Origin: Rhizobium subbaraonis
Lineage (GTDB): Bacteria; Pseudomonadota; Alphaproteobacteria; Rhizobiales; Rhizobiaceae
Assembly: GCF_900220975.1 (NCBI RefSeq)
Contig: NZ_OBQD01000003.1
Location: 372,001 to 436,000, forward strand
Direction of reading: 5' to 3'
DNA: 64,000 nt
A model generated the notes under the pieces. That model saw nothing but the letters and a program-made list of their open reading frames with translations. It did not search any database and was not told the DNA's origin. This document shows, one piece after another, positions 8,872 to 17,114 of this stretch. Numbering within the stretch: position 1 is the first letter of the stretch; every line of letters begins with the position of its first letter. Both the position numbers and the translations under genes were made by a program.

Positions 8872-8898
8872 TCCTTACTAAGATTGAGAAAGTAAGGA
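8872..8898 (+). promoter_or_regulatory. Operator half-site pair of toxin-antitoxin module 2
   Basis: TCCTTACT (8872-8879) and AGTAAGGA (8891-8898) form an inverted repeat separated by 11 bp, immediately before the antitoxin ATG (8906) and covering its Shine-Dalgarno. The half-sites are identical to those of module 1, where the separation is 1 bp. The pair starts 20 bp after the ruvA stop. Confidence 0.65.
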
Positions 8899-8905
8899 GA
8901 AGGCC

Positions 8906-9193
8906 ATGGGCGTTTACGACAGTACCCTGACTTCGAAGGGCCAGACGACCATTCCGGCGGAGATCCGCGAGGCGCTGAACCTCAAGCCGGGCGACAAGAT
9001 CCGCTACGTCATCAGCGGTGACCGGGTCTATCTGCGGGTGAAGAACGGGCGCCTGGCCGATCTCGCAGGTTTTCTTGGCCGCCCGCCAAACGATCAGAGC
9101 TTAGGCATCGAAGAAGTCGACGACGCGATCATGGACGCGGTGGCGGAAGACGATGCGCGGATCGTGCGCGAATGGCGCGACGGTTCCAAATGA
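8906..9193 (+). CDS. AbrB/MazE-fold antitoxin (VapB-type), module 2
   Basis: A 95-residue protein with the AbrB fold (STLTSKGQTTIPAEIREALNL, GDKIRYVISGDRVYLRVKNG) and a C-terminal helical tail (DDAIMDAVAEDDARIVREWRDG) likely to bind the toxin. It shares the TSKGQxTIP core with the module 1 antitoxin but otherwise differs, so the two are not a simple recent duplication. Its stop overlaps the toxin ATG at 9190. Confidence 0.88.
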   Translation: MGVYDSTLTSKGQTTIPAEIREALNLKPGDKIRYVISGDRVYLRVKNGRLADLAGFLGRPPNDQSLGIEEVDDAIMDAVAEDDARIVREWRDGSK

Positions 9194-9588
9194 TTGGCGT
9201 CGACACGAATGTCCTGCTGCGTTTTCTTGTCGATGACGACGTGGAACAGAACAAGGTTGCGCGGCGGTTCCTGTCGGAGCGCACCGAGGAGGACCCGGTC
9301 TACCTGAGCGCGGTCGTTCTTGCCGAAACGGTGTGGGTCCTGCAGCGGAGGCTCGGTTATCCGCAGCCGCAGATAACGGAGATGCTGCGCCATCTTTTGG
9401 TGTCGGCCGAGGTGATCGTCGAGTACGCTGAAGAATTGGAGGCGACGCTACTGATGGCAGATGCGGCGATTTCCGATCTCGCTGATTACCTCGTCGCCTG
9501 GGCGGCCCTGAAGGCCGGTTGCCGCAAAGTTTTAACGTTTGATCGCAAGGCAGCGAAGGCGATCCCTGGAATGGAACTGCTCTCATGA
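9190..9588 (+). CDS. PIN-domain toxin (VapC-type), module 2
   Basis: A 132-residue PIN-domain ribonuclease: [34 protein letters not shown], and [30 protein letters not shown] give the expected acidic residues and C-terminal strand. ATG 9190, overlapping the antitoxin stop, is chosen over an in-frame upstream start because it begins exactly at the PIN core. Its TGA (9586-9588) overlaps the ATG of ruvB (9585), so ruvB translation is coupled to toxin translation. Confidence 0.88.
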   Translation: MIGVDTNVLLRFLVDDDVEQNKVARRFLSERTEEDPVYLSAVVLAETVWVLQRRLGYPQPQITEMLRHLLVSAEVIVEYAEELEATLLMADAAISDLADYLVAWAALKAGCRKVLTFDRKAAKAIPGMELLS

Positions 9589-10625
9589 CCGATGCCGCAA
9601 GGCTCATTTCTTCCGAACGGCGCGGCGAGGACGTGGATGCGGCGTTGCGGCCGCAGACGCTGGACGACTTCACGGGCCAGGCTGAAGCGCGCGCCAACCT
9701 GAAGATCTTCATCGAGGCCGCCAAGAACCGGGGCGAGGCGCTGGACCATGTGCTGTTCGTCGGTCCGCCCGGCCTCGGCAAGACGACGCTGGCGCAGATC
9801 ATGGCGAAGGAACTGGGCGTCAACTTCCGCTCGACCTCGGGCCCGGTCATCGCCAAGGCCGGCGATCTCGCCGCCCTTCTGACCAATCTGGAAGAGCGCG
9901 ACGTGCTGTTCATCGACGAGATCCACCGGCTCAACCCGGCCGTCGAGGAAATTCTCTATCCTGCCATGGAGGATTTCCAGCTCGACCTGATCATCGGCGA
10001 GGGGCCGGCGGCGCGCTCGGTCAAGATCGACCTTTCGAAGTTCACGCTGGTTGCGGCAACGACCCGCCTCGGGCTTTTGACGACGCCGCTGCGCGACCGC
10101 TTCGGCATTCCGGTGCGGCTCAATTTCTATACCGTCGAGGAACTGGAATCGATCGTGCGCCGCGGCGCACGGCTGCTGGGATTGGGCATGACCGACGAGG
10201 GTGCCCGCGAGATCGCGCGCCGGGCACGCGGCACGCCGCGCATCGCCGGGCGGCTCCTGCGGCGCGTGCGTGACTTCGCCGAAGTCGCACGCGCCGAAGC
10301 TGTGACCAAGGAGATCGCCGACGAGGCTCTGACACGGCTTCTCGTCGACAAGATGGGCCTCGACCAACTCGACCGGCGCTATCTCTCGATGATCGCGCAT
10401 AATTTCGGCGGCGGGCCGGTCGGCATCGAAACGATCGCAGCCGGGCTGTCTGAGCCACGCGACGCGATCGAGGACATCATCGAGCCCTACATGATCCAGC
10501 AGGGCTTCATCCAGCGCACGCCGCGCGGCCGAGTGCTCACTGCCAATGCGTGGAAACATCTGGGCCTGCAGCCGCCGAAGGATCTGGAAGCTTCGCAGTT
10601 CCGGCTGTTTTCCGAAGACGACTGA
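9585..10625 (+). CDS. ruvB: Holliday junction branch-migration ATPase RuvB
   Basis: Hexameric AAA+ motor that drives branch migration with RuvA. The 346-residue protein has Walker [13 protein letters not shown], Walker [10 protein letters not shown], sensor 1 [10 protein letters not shown], the arginine-finger loop LRDRFGIP and the C-terminal winged helix ([18 protein letters not shown]). The start overlaps the stop of the second PIN toxin by four bases, an unusual partner for a repair gene. Length and motifs are normal. Confidence 0.97.
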   Translation: MTDAARLISSERRGEDVDAALRPQTLDDFTGQAEARANLKIFIEAAKNRGEALDHVLFVGPPGLGKTTLAQIMAKELGVNFRSTSGPVIAKAGDLAALLTNLEERDVLFIDEIHRLNPAVEEILYPAMEDFQLDLIIGEGPAARSVKIDLSKFTLVAATTRLGLLTTPLRDRFGIPVRLNFYTVEELESIVRRGARLLGLGMTDEGAREIARRARGTPRIAGRLLRRVRDFAEVARAEAVTKEIADEALTRLLVDKMGLDQLDRRYLSMIAHNFGGGPVGIETIAAGLSEPRDAIEDIIEPYMIQQGFIQRTPRGRVLTANAWKHLGLQPPKDLEASQFRLFSEDD

Positions 10626-10783
10626 TGTTTGCCGTTGGAAGGCGGCTTCCGGGTCCCGACACCTCCGGAAGTCGAATTGCCGTGTGGCGACAGGGGGATC
10701 GGCTCGGTGCGGATGCATATCGGCGACTGACTTTCCGAAGGCGGAATGCAGTCTGAAGCCGTTCGCCCCTTGCGGAATGCGCT

Positions 10784-11680
10784 CTAAGCTCCGTTCGTCG
10801 GGGTCTCAACCGTTGCCGCAAGCCTTTCCATTCCACCCGGCTGCCAGCCGAGCATCCGGGCTCTGTCTGTTGCCATGGAATTGAAGCCTGCACGTTCTGC
10901 GGGTGCGGGTAGCGGATGCAGACAGTTCTGTGCCGCCTTGACGAATGTCAGGATGTCGCGGGTGTCGACGAGGACATCCGAAACGTTGAAGACCTCGCCG
11001 TTGATGCGCATCGGGTCGGCCTCCAGCATCAGCCGGACGGCAGAGGCAACATCGTCGCCGTGAACTTCTGTGCCGACACGGACGGGAACGGGCCTCCCGG
11101 CCAGATAGTCCTCGAAAAGTGCCTGCCATTTGTGCGGACGACCCGGGCCTGCCGGCCCGTATACGCCGGTCACCCGCAGGCAGGCAGTGATGAAGTTGTG
11201 CGAACAGAGCGCCTGCAGGCTGCGTTCGCCGTCGAGCTTCACCCGGCCGTAAAGCGTATCCGGCCTTGCCTGCATGTCCTCGGAAAGCGGCACGCCCGGC
11301 GCCTGTGGACCATAGACGGCGCGGCTGGACAGGAACACACAGCGGCGGACGCCTGCGTCCTTTGCGGCTTCGAACAGACGCACCGAGCCGTCCAGGTTGG
11401 CCCGGCGAAAACCCTGCGGGTCGTCGCCTTCGCCGCCGCGATACTTGCCCGGGATGTGCGCGAAGGCGGCGTGGACGAAGTAGTAGATGTTCTCGAAAGC
11501 GTCGATCTGGTCGATATCGGGATCGAGATGGAGGGGGACGAAGGCAACGTCACGACTGAAGAACCCGGCTGGTGGCGGCGTGCGTCCGCCCACAGTGACC
11601 TTGTAGCCGCTGGCAAGCAGGTGCTCGACGATGAAGCGGCCGACATAGCCGGCACCGCCCGAGACGAGGACCCGCGTCAT
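10784..11680 (-). CDS. sqdC: SqdC-like NAD(P)-dependent epimerase/reductase
   Basis: A 298-residue short-chain (extended SDR) protein: glycine-rich VSGGAGYVGRFIVEHLLASG, VFLSSRAVYGP, and the YGRVK Tyr-Lys pair. It is the last gene of a three-gene minus-strand unit headed by the UDP-sulfoquinovose synthase gene; its ATG overlaps the sqdD stop (ATGA, 11677-11680). In Rhodobacter and Sinorhizobium the order sqdB-sqdD-sqdC is the same. The role of SqdC in sulfolipid synthesis is known mainly from genetics; function here rests on context. Confidence 0.8.
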   Translation of the reverse strand: MTRVLVSGGAGYVGRFIVEHLLASGYKVTVGGRTPPPAGFFSRDVAFVPLHLDPDIDQIDAFENIYYFVHAAFAHIPGKYRGGEGDDPQGFRRANLDGSVRLFEAAKDAGVRRCVFLSSRAVYGPQAPGVPLSEDMQARPDTLYGRVKLDGERSLQALCSHNFITACLRVTGVYGPAGPGRPHKWQALFEDYLAGRPVPVRVGTEVHGDDVASAVRLMLEADPMRINGEVFNVSDVLVDTRDILTFVKAAQNCLHPLPAPAERAGFNSMATDRARMLGWQPGGMERLAATVETPTNGA

Positions 11681-12576
11681 CCGCCGACCTGGCCGGCCGG
11701 TTGCTGCGGGTGCAAAGGGCTTGCAGGATCGGGCAGGCTGTCGATGTCGGGCAACGGGTCTCCCTCATGGAAGGCATGCCACAGCTCAATCAACGGCATC
11801 AGCGCCTCCGTCTTCGGATGATTCGCTTCCCAAGGCTTTTCATATTGGTAATGCAGGACATGAATGCTCTTCCAGTTCCAAAGTTCCGGCATGGTGAACC
11901 AGACGTACTGGAGCATGTTCATGAACACCGGCAGGCCGTGCCATTCCGGGAAGAAGGCCTGCAGGAACGTCTGGTCCGTGCGCGGCCAGAAGGCGTCGGG
12001 GCAGTCCAGGCGCTGCAGCATGGCTGCAAACGTCGCCGCAGACGGGCGGGCGACGAACACGCCGGAATTCAGGCGATGGAAGTCGCGCAGGCTCTCATAG
12101 ACATTGGGTGCTGCGGAGAATTCGGGGTAGGCGAACAGCCGGCCGATGTTGCGCAGCACGACCGCATCGGCGTCGATGAAGATGCAGCTTTCGTATTCGA
12201 TGAGCTGCCAGAGCCGAAGCTTGACGAAGTTGTCGAGCGGGGTGTGAAAGGCGGGCTTGCCACCCTTTGTGAACGGTGCCACCTCGTGCAGCGTGCGACG
12301 GGCGTGACGCGCGTTGAACGCGTCCGAAAGCGGCAGCAGGTCCGCCTCGATGAGGCGCGCTCCCAGCTTCGCAAGCGTCTCGCGGCTTGCTTCGCCCAGC
12401 GCCGGCGTATGCAGCACGACGATGTCCGCCGTCGTTTTGGTGATGCGCAGCGAGCGGATGAGGGCGACGGCGCCCTTGCCATAGTCGTCGTTGGTGACCA
12501 GCGTCACATAGGCGCGCTTTTCTCCCGCGGCGTCATGCCGTCGGATACCATGCTGCGCGCGCTCTTCTTCCGTCAT
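11677..12576 (-). CDS. sqdD: SqdD, glycosyltransferase family 8 (sulfoquinovosyl transfer)
   Basis: A 299-residue glycogenin-like GT8 enzyme: YVTLVTNDDYGKGAVALIRSL at the N-terminus, FIDADAVVLRNI containing the DxD metal-binding motif, FHRLNSGVFVARPS, and TDQTFLQAFF. In sqdBDC operons SqdD is the candidate for transferring sulfoquinovose from UDP-sulfoquinovose to diacylglycerol, giving the membrane lipid SQDG. Both ends overlap neighbours by ATGA, so the three genes are one tightly coupled unit. Confidence 0.85.
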   Translation of the reverse strand: MTEEERAQHGIRRHDAAGEKRAYVTLVTNDDYGKGAVALIRSLRITKTTADIVVLHTPALGEASRETLAKLGARLIEADLLPLSDAFNARHARRTLHEVAPFTKGGKPAFHTPLDNFVKLRLWQLIEYESCIFIDADAVVLRNIGRLFAYPEFSAAPNVYESLRDFHRLNSGVFVARPSAATFAAMLQRLDCPDAFWPRTDQTFLQAFFPEWHGLPVFMNMLQYVWFTMPELWNWKSIHVLHYQYEKPWEANHPKTEALMPLIELWHAFHEGDPLPDIDSLPDPASPLHPQQPAGQVGG

Positions 12577-13805
12577 GATACGGACTTTAGTCTCCGGCCT
12601 TCGGGGTCGTGGTTCACGGTGGCTGCGATGTCCCGCGTCCAGGCGGAAACGGCCGGCACCCGCGAACGATCGACACGGTAGGCGAATTTCTTCGCCACAT
12701 CCACGATTTCTCCCAGCAGCCCGTCGGCGAGGCGGATCGGCTCGAGGCCGAGCTCGCGGAACTTCGCGTTCTCCACCACGAGGTCGTTCTCAGCCGCTTC
12801 CTTGCGCGGGTTCGGCAGCCAGGCGATGTCGCTGTCCGTCAGTCCGGCCACCATCTGGGCGAGGTCGCGCACGCGATGGGTCTCGGTCATCTGGTTGAAG
12901 ATCTCGACGCGCGCGCCGCGGGCGGGCGGATTGTTGAGCGCGATCTCGATGCAGCGCACCGAATCCTGGATATGGATGAAGGCGCGGGTCTGGCCGCCGG
13001 TGCCGTGCACGGTCAGCGGATAGCCGATCGCCGCCTGTATGAGGAAGCGGTTCAGCACCGTGCCGTAGTCGCCGTCATAGTCGAACCGGTTGACGAGCTG
13101 CGGATGCAGCCGCGTCTCGCGCGTGTGCGTACCCCAGACGATGCCCTGGTGCAGGTCGGTGATCCGCATGCCGTCGTTCTTGGCGTAGAACTGAAACAGC
13201 AGCTGATCCAGGCACTTCGTCATGTGATAGACGGAGCCGGGATTGGCGGGATAGAGAATTTCCTGGTTGACCGTCTCGCCGCCCATCGTCTGGACGCCGA
13301 CCGGCAGATAGCCTTCGGGGATGGCGGCGCCCACGGTGGAGTAGCCGTATACGCCCATCGTTCCGAGGTGGACCAGATGGGCGTCGATGCCCGTTTCCAC
13401 GAGCGCGTTCAAAAGGTTGTGCGTCGCGTTGACGTTGTTGTTGACGGTGTAGTTCTTGTGGCGGTCGCTCTTCATTGAGTAGGGGGCCGCGCGCTGTTCG
13501 GCGAAGTGGATGACGGCATCGGGCCGTTCCTGGCGCAGCCAGTTCTTCAGAAGCTCGTAGTCTCGAGCCAGATCGATCAGGTGGAAGTGGATGCGGCGGC
13601 CGGTGACGGCGTGCCATACGCGGGTGCGTTCCTGGATCGAATCCATCGGCGTCAATGACTGGACGCCGAGTTCGGTATCGATCCAGCGGCGCGAGAGATT
13701 GTCGAGGATGTGGATCTCATGGCCGGCATTCGAAAGATGAAGCGCTGTCGGCCAGCCGACGAAACCATCCCCGCCCAGTACCGCAATCTTCATCGCCGAC
13801 GCCAT
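12573..13805 (-). CDS. sqdB: UDP-sulfoquinovose synthase SqdB
   Basis: Makes UDP-sulfoquinovose from UDP-glucose and sulfite, the head group of sulfolipid SQDG. The 410-residue SDR protein has the N-terminal NAD site KIAVLGGDGFVGWPTALHLS, then DNLSRRWIDTELGVQSLTP, HFAEQRAAPYSMKS, VHLGTMGVYGY, and VYHMTKCLDQ, all typical of SQD1/SqdB. ATG 13805 is preferred: GAGGAA lies 6 bases upstream, whereas the ORF-initial ATG at 13841 has none. First gene of sqdBDC, diverging from ybgC. SQDG often substitutes for phospholipids under phosphate limitation. Confidence 0.93.
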   Translation of the reverse strand: MASAMKIAVLGGDGFVGWPTALHLSNAGHEIHILDNLSRRWIDTELGVQSLTPMDSIQERTRVWHAVTGRRIHFHLIDLARDYELLKNWLRQERPDAVIHFAEQRAAPYSMKSDRHKNYTVNNNVNATHNLLNALVETGIDAHLVHLGTMGVYGYSTVGAAIPEGYLPVGVQTMGGETVNQEILYPANPGSVYHMTKCLDQLLFQFYAKNDGMRITDLHQGIVWGTHTRETRLHPQLVNRFDYDGDYGTVLNRFLIQAAIGYPLTVHGTGGQTRAFIHIQDSVRCIEIALNNPPARGARVEIFNQMTETHRVRDLAQMVAGLTDSDIAWLPNPRKEAAENDLVVENAKFRELGLEPIRLADGLLGEIVDVAKKFAYRVDRSRVPAVSAWTRDIAATVNHDPEGRRLKSVS

Positions 13806-13944
13806 GGAATTTCCTCTCTGCGTTGAGACCGGTCCCCTCATAGTGACCGAATGTGACAGGAGTACAATTCTTGATTTTGTCTTCCGGTTCCTTCACAGAA
13901 GGCGAAATTTGGCCGGCATCGGCCGGCAGACATCGGATGGTTGA

Positions 13945-14409
13945 ATGACGACCTTGGACCATGCGCTTTCGGGCGAACTGACCACGGACGGCCACAGGCT
14001 GGTGCAGCGGGTCTACTACGAGGACACCGATTTTTCCGGTTTCGTTTATCATGCCCGCTATCTCCATTTCATGGAGCGAGCCCGAACCGACTATCTGCGC
14101 TGCCTCGGCGTCGAGCAGGGATCGCTTGCAATAGAAGGCGATTCGGAAGGCCTGATGTTCGTCGTCCACCGGATGGAAATCGACTTCAAGGCGCCGGCGA
14201 AGATGGACGACATCGTTACCATCCTGACACGGACGGAAAAGGCGGGCGGAGCCAAGATGGTGCTGCAGCAGGAGGTGCGGCGCGGCGAGCAGATCCTCCT
14301 CGCCGCCAAGGTGGTGATTGCGGTCGTTAATGCCAAAGGGCGTCCGCGCCGGCTGCCGGACGGGCTGGCACAGCAGTTCCTGCAGCGGGCTTCGAAGCCG
14401 GAAAGCTGA
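13945..14409 (+). CDS. ybgC: YbgC acyl-CoA thioesterase (Tol-Pal associated)
   Basis: A 154-residue hotdog-fold thioesterase: QRVYYEDTDFSGFVYHARYLHFMERARTDYLR holds the YxDTDxxG(V)VYHxxYL signature with the catalytic Asp. It opens the Tol-Pal cluster, as in most proteobacteria, though 400 bp separate it from tolQ here. Cytoplasmic; the natural substrate is not settled in the family. Confidence 0.93.
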   Translation: MTTLDHALSGELTTDGHRLVQRVYYEDTDFSGFVYHARYLHFMERARTDYLRCLGVEQGSLAIEGDSEGLMFVVHRMEIDFKAPAKMDDIVTILTRTEKAGGAKMVLQQEVRRGEQILLAAKVVIAVVNAKGRPRRLPDGLAQQFLQRASKPES

Positions 14410-14809
14410 ACCGGGGGACGTCACCTTGCGGGCACAGGTTCCGCGACGGGCGACCAAAGAAGCGGCCGGGCCCCGAAGATTCGCCGCCGGTAATACTCCC
14501 TTAACCATAATGATGTCTTACTGAACGCACTGGATTTTGTGCGCTGCACGTCATCCTTTAACCAAAATTGACGGCAAGAAGGCAGTTGAAAGCGTTGGAT
14601 CGGCGTGGCAGCCGGCAACATCAACCGGACATTCTTGAAGAGCTCGGGAAACCGCTGCGGACTAAGGCGGACGCAGGTACCCAGGCTTGGCGAAACGTCG
14701 GCCCCGGCAGACCCGAAAGTGGTTCTGATGCCGGTCCGGCAAAGGGATGAAGACCCGGTGCGATGGCCAGAAGCCCGTGCCGGGTGTTTGGATTCGGGGA
14801 CGGAAGTCT
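14410..14809. other. Intergenic region before tolQ with a CtrA-like half-site
   Basis: A 400-bp gap without a convincing gene. It contains TTAACCAT at 14511-14518, the motif reported for CtrA in Sinorhizobium, and a near match TTAACCAA about 45 bp further on. A short open frame is present but has no coding features or good start. It is likely the tolQRAB promoter region. No clear -10/-35 was identified. Confidence 0.45.
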
Positions 14810-15529
14810 ATGGAACAGGTAGGTTTGGCAGCAGCATCGACGGACGTGAGCCTCTGGTCGCTGTTCATGCAGGCCGGCTTCGTCGTGAAGCTGGTCATGA
14901 TCGGGTTGATCGCGGCATCGGTCTGGACCTGGGCGATCGTCGTCGACAAGACGCTCGCATTCGGCAAGGCTCGCCGGCAACTCGACAGCTTCGAGCAGGT
15001 GTTCTGGTCCGGGCAGTCGCTCGAGGAGCTTTACCGCACCCTGTCCGACCGGCAGACCTCCGGCATGAGCGCGATGTTCGTGGCGGCCATGCGGGAATGG
15101 AAGAAGAGCTTCGAGCGCGGTGCGCGTTCTCCGATCGGGCTGCAGATGCGTATCGACCGGGCCATGGACGTGACGCTGGCACGGGAATCCGAGGCACTCG
15201 AAGCCCGTCTGGGTTCGCTCGCGACGATCGGTTCGGCCGGTCCCTTCATCGGTCTTTTCGGCACCGTCGTCGGCATCATGACCTCGTTCCAGGCGATCGC
15301 CGGCTCGAAGTCGACGAACCTCGCCGTCGTGGCGCCCGGTATCGCCGAAGCGCTGCTGGCGACGGCCATCGGCCTCCTGGCCGCTATCCCCGCCGTTATC
15401 GCTTATAACAAGTTCACGGCCGACGCCGGCAAGCTGACCGCACGCATGGAAGGCTTTGCCGACGAATTCTCCGCCATCCTTTCGCGCCAGATCGACGAGA
15501 AGCTGCAGCCGCGTCAGGCGGCGCAGTAA
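14810..15529 (+). CDS. tolQ: Tol-Pal system protein TolQ
   Basis: Inner-membrane proton-channel subunit (ExbB/MotA/TolQ family) that energises Tol-Pal. The 239-residue protein has a first membrane segment (FVVKLVMIGLIAASVWTWAIVV) and two C-terminal ones, SLATIGSAGPFIGLFGTVVGIM and GIAEALLATAIGLLAAIPAVIAYN, which carry the proton-path residues. ATG 14810 starts MEQVGLAAAS; the frame is open upstream but without family sequence. tolR follows after 24 bp. Confidence 0.95.
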   Translation: MEQVGLAAASTDVSLWSLFMQAGFVVKLVMIGLIAASVWTWAIVVDKTLAFGKARRQLDSFEQVFWSGQSLEELYRTLSDRQTSGMSAMFVAAMREWKKSFERGARSPIGLQMRIDRAMDVTLARESEALEARLGSLATIGSAGPFIGLFGTVVGIMTSFQAIAGSKSTNLAVVAPGIAEALLATAIGLLAAIPAVIAYNKFTADAGKLTARMEGFADEFSAILSRQIDEKLQPRQAAQ

Positions 15530-15553
15530 CCGGCCTCAGCAGGAGATCCATCC

Positions 15554-16003
15554 ATGGGCATGTCAGTCGGTGGAGCTAAGGGCGGCGGCGGACGCCGCAG
15601 GCGCGGCGGTCGCAAGGCCGTGATGAGTGAAATCAACGTCACGCCGTTCGTCGACGTTATGCTTGTGCTCCTGATCATTTTCATGGTGGCCGCGCCGATG
15701 ATGACTGTCGGTGTGCCGCTCGACCTGCCGAAGACCTCGGCCAAGGCGCTGAACTCCGAGACGCAGCCGATCACGATTTCGGTGAAGGCGGACGGTGCGG
15801 TGTTCCTGCAGGAAACCGCGATCCCGGTCGAGGAGATCGCTGCCAAACTCGAGGCGGTCGCCACGACGGGCTATACCGAGCGGATCTTCGTTCGCGGCGA
15901 CGGCGCAGCGCCCTACGGCGTGATCGCCGACGTCATGTCGCGGATCCAGTCGGCTGGCTTCACCAATATCGGCCTCGTCACAGAGCAGAAACCGGATAAC
16001 TGA
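15554..16003 (+). CDS. tolR: Tol-Pal system protein TolR
   Basis: A 149-residue ExbD/TolR protein: basic, glycine-rich N-terminus (KGGGGRRRRGGRKAVMSEI), then NVTPFVDVMLVLLIIFMVAAP, whose Asp is the proton-carrying residue, and a periplasmic domain. Works with TolQ as the energy-converting complex. AGGAG precedes the ATG. tolA starts 9 bp after the stop. Confidence 0.95.
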   Translation: MGMSVGGAKGGGGRRRRGGRKAVMSEINVTPFVDVMLVLLIIFMVAAPMMTVGVPLDLPKTSAKALNSETQPITISVKADGAVFLQETAIPVEEIAAKLEAVATTGYTERIFVRGDGAAPYGVIADVMSRIQSAGFTNIGLVTEQKPDN

Positions 16004-16011
16004 AGACCGCG

Positions 16012-17079
16012 ATGAAGGGCAGCCTCGCCACATCCGCCGCCTTGCACGTACTGGTGCTCACCTGGGCACTGGTATCGATCGGCAGCCCGGAAAGTTTCGA
16101 CGTCGCCGACGTAGAGGCGATGCCGGTCGACATCGTGCCGATCGAGGAACTCACGCAGATCCAGCAGGGCGACAAGAAGGCCCCGATGGCCGAAAAGTCC
16201 GCGCCGGTTCCGACCAAGCGGCAGGACGTGGTCGAGAACGCTGAAAACGCGGGCGACAACGACATCGACCTGAAGACGCCGCCGACGCCGGACGAGAAGC
16301 CGCAAAGCACGGAGACGGCCGCCGCGCCGCCGAAGGCCGACAAGCCGGTGCCGACGCCCGAGCCGGCCGAGGAACCGGTGGAAGAGGTGCAGAAGACCGA
16401 ACCGGCAACGACGCCGGCGACGGAGGTCGCCGCCGAGGCCGAGCCCAAGCAGGACGTGAAGCCGGACGCCACGCCAGAGGAAAAGCCGCCCGAAGAAGCC
16501 CCCGCCGAGGTAGCCGAGGCCGAAGCCCTGCCGGAGACGGGACCCGTTCCCGAGGCCAAGCCGAAGCCCGCCCAGGCGCAGACGGCCAAGACCGAGGACC
16601 GCAAGAACGAGGAAAAGAAGAAGGAGCAGAAGAAGTCGGCTTCCGCCAAGGAAAGTGACTTCAACGCCGACGAGGTGGCTGCCCTTCTGAACAAGACGGA
16701 AAGCAAGGGTGGCGGCGCCAAGCGCTCGACGGAGACGGCCTCGCTCGGCGGCAAGAAGACGACCGGCGGTTCCAAGCTCTCGATGAGCGAGATGGATGCG
16801 CTGCGCGGCCTGATCCAGAACAACTGGTCGATCATCCCCGGCATGGCGGATGCGACCGAGGTGCGGATCAAGGTGACCATGCAGCTCGATCAGGACGGCA
16901 ATATCGTCGGTGAGCCGGACGTGGTCGCGACGGGCGGATCCGAGGCGGCGCGTCGCGCGCTTGCCGGCGGCGCGCGCCGGGCGATCCTGAAGTCCGCGCC
17001 GTTCGACAAGCTGCCCAAGGACAAATACGACGCCTGGAGCGAAGTCGTGGTGAACTTCGATCCAAGCGAGATGATGTGA
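16012..17079 (+). CDS. tolA: Tol-Pal system protein TolA
   Basis: A 355-residue inner-membrane-anchored protein that spans the periplasm. It has an N-terminal membrane segment (SAALHVLVLTWALVSIG), a long Pro/Glu/Lys-rich region (about residues 50-240, including a run of KNEEKKKEQKK type) and a TonB-like C-terminal domain (LRGLIQNNWSIIPGMADATEV, DQDGNIVGEPDVVATGGSEAARRA). The extended middle is expected to reach the outer-membrane Pal/TolB. Fourth gene of the tol cluster. Confidence 0.92.
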   Translation: MKGSLATSAALHVLVLTWALVSIGSPESFDVADVEAMPVDIVPIEELTQIQQGDKKAPMAEKSAPVPTKRQDVVENAENAGDNDIDLKTPPTPDEKPQSTETAAAPPKADKPVPTPEPAEEPVEEVQKTEPATTPATEVAAEAEPKQDVKPDATPEEKPPEEAPAEVAEAEALPETGPVPEAKPKPAQAQTAKTEDRKNEEKKKEQKKSASAKESDFNADEVAALLNKTESKGGGAKRSTETASLGGKKTTGGSKLSMSEMDALRGLIQNNWSIIPGMADATEVRIKVTMQLDQDGNIVGEPDVVATGGSEAARRALAGGARRAILKSAPFDKLPKDKYDAWSEVVVNFDPSEMM

Positions 17080-17114
17080 TGCCAGGTGGCATAAACTAGG
17101 AAGGCCTAGAACGC

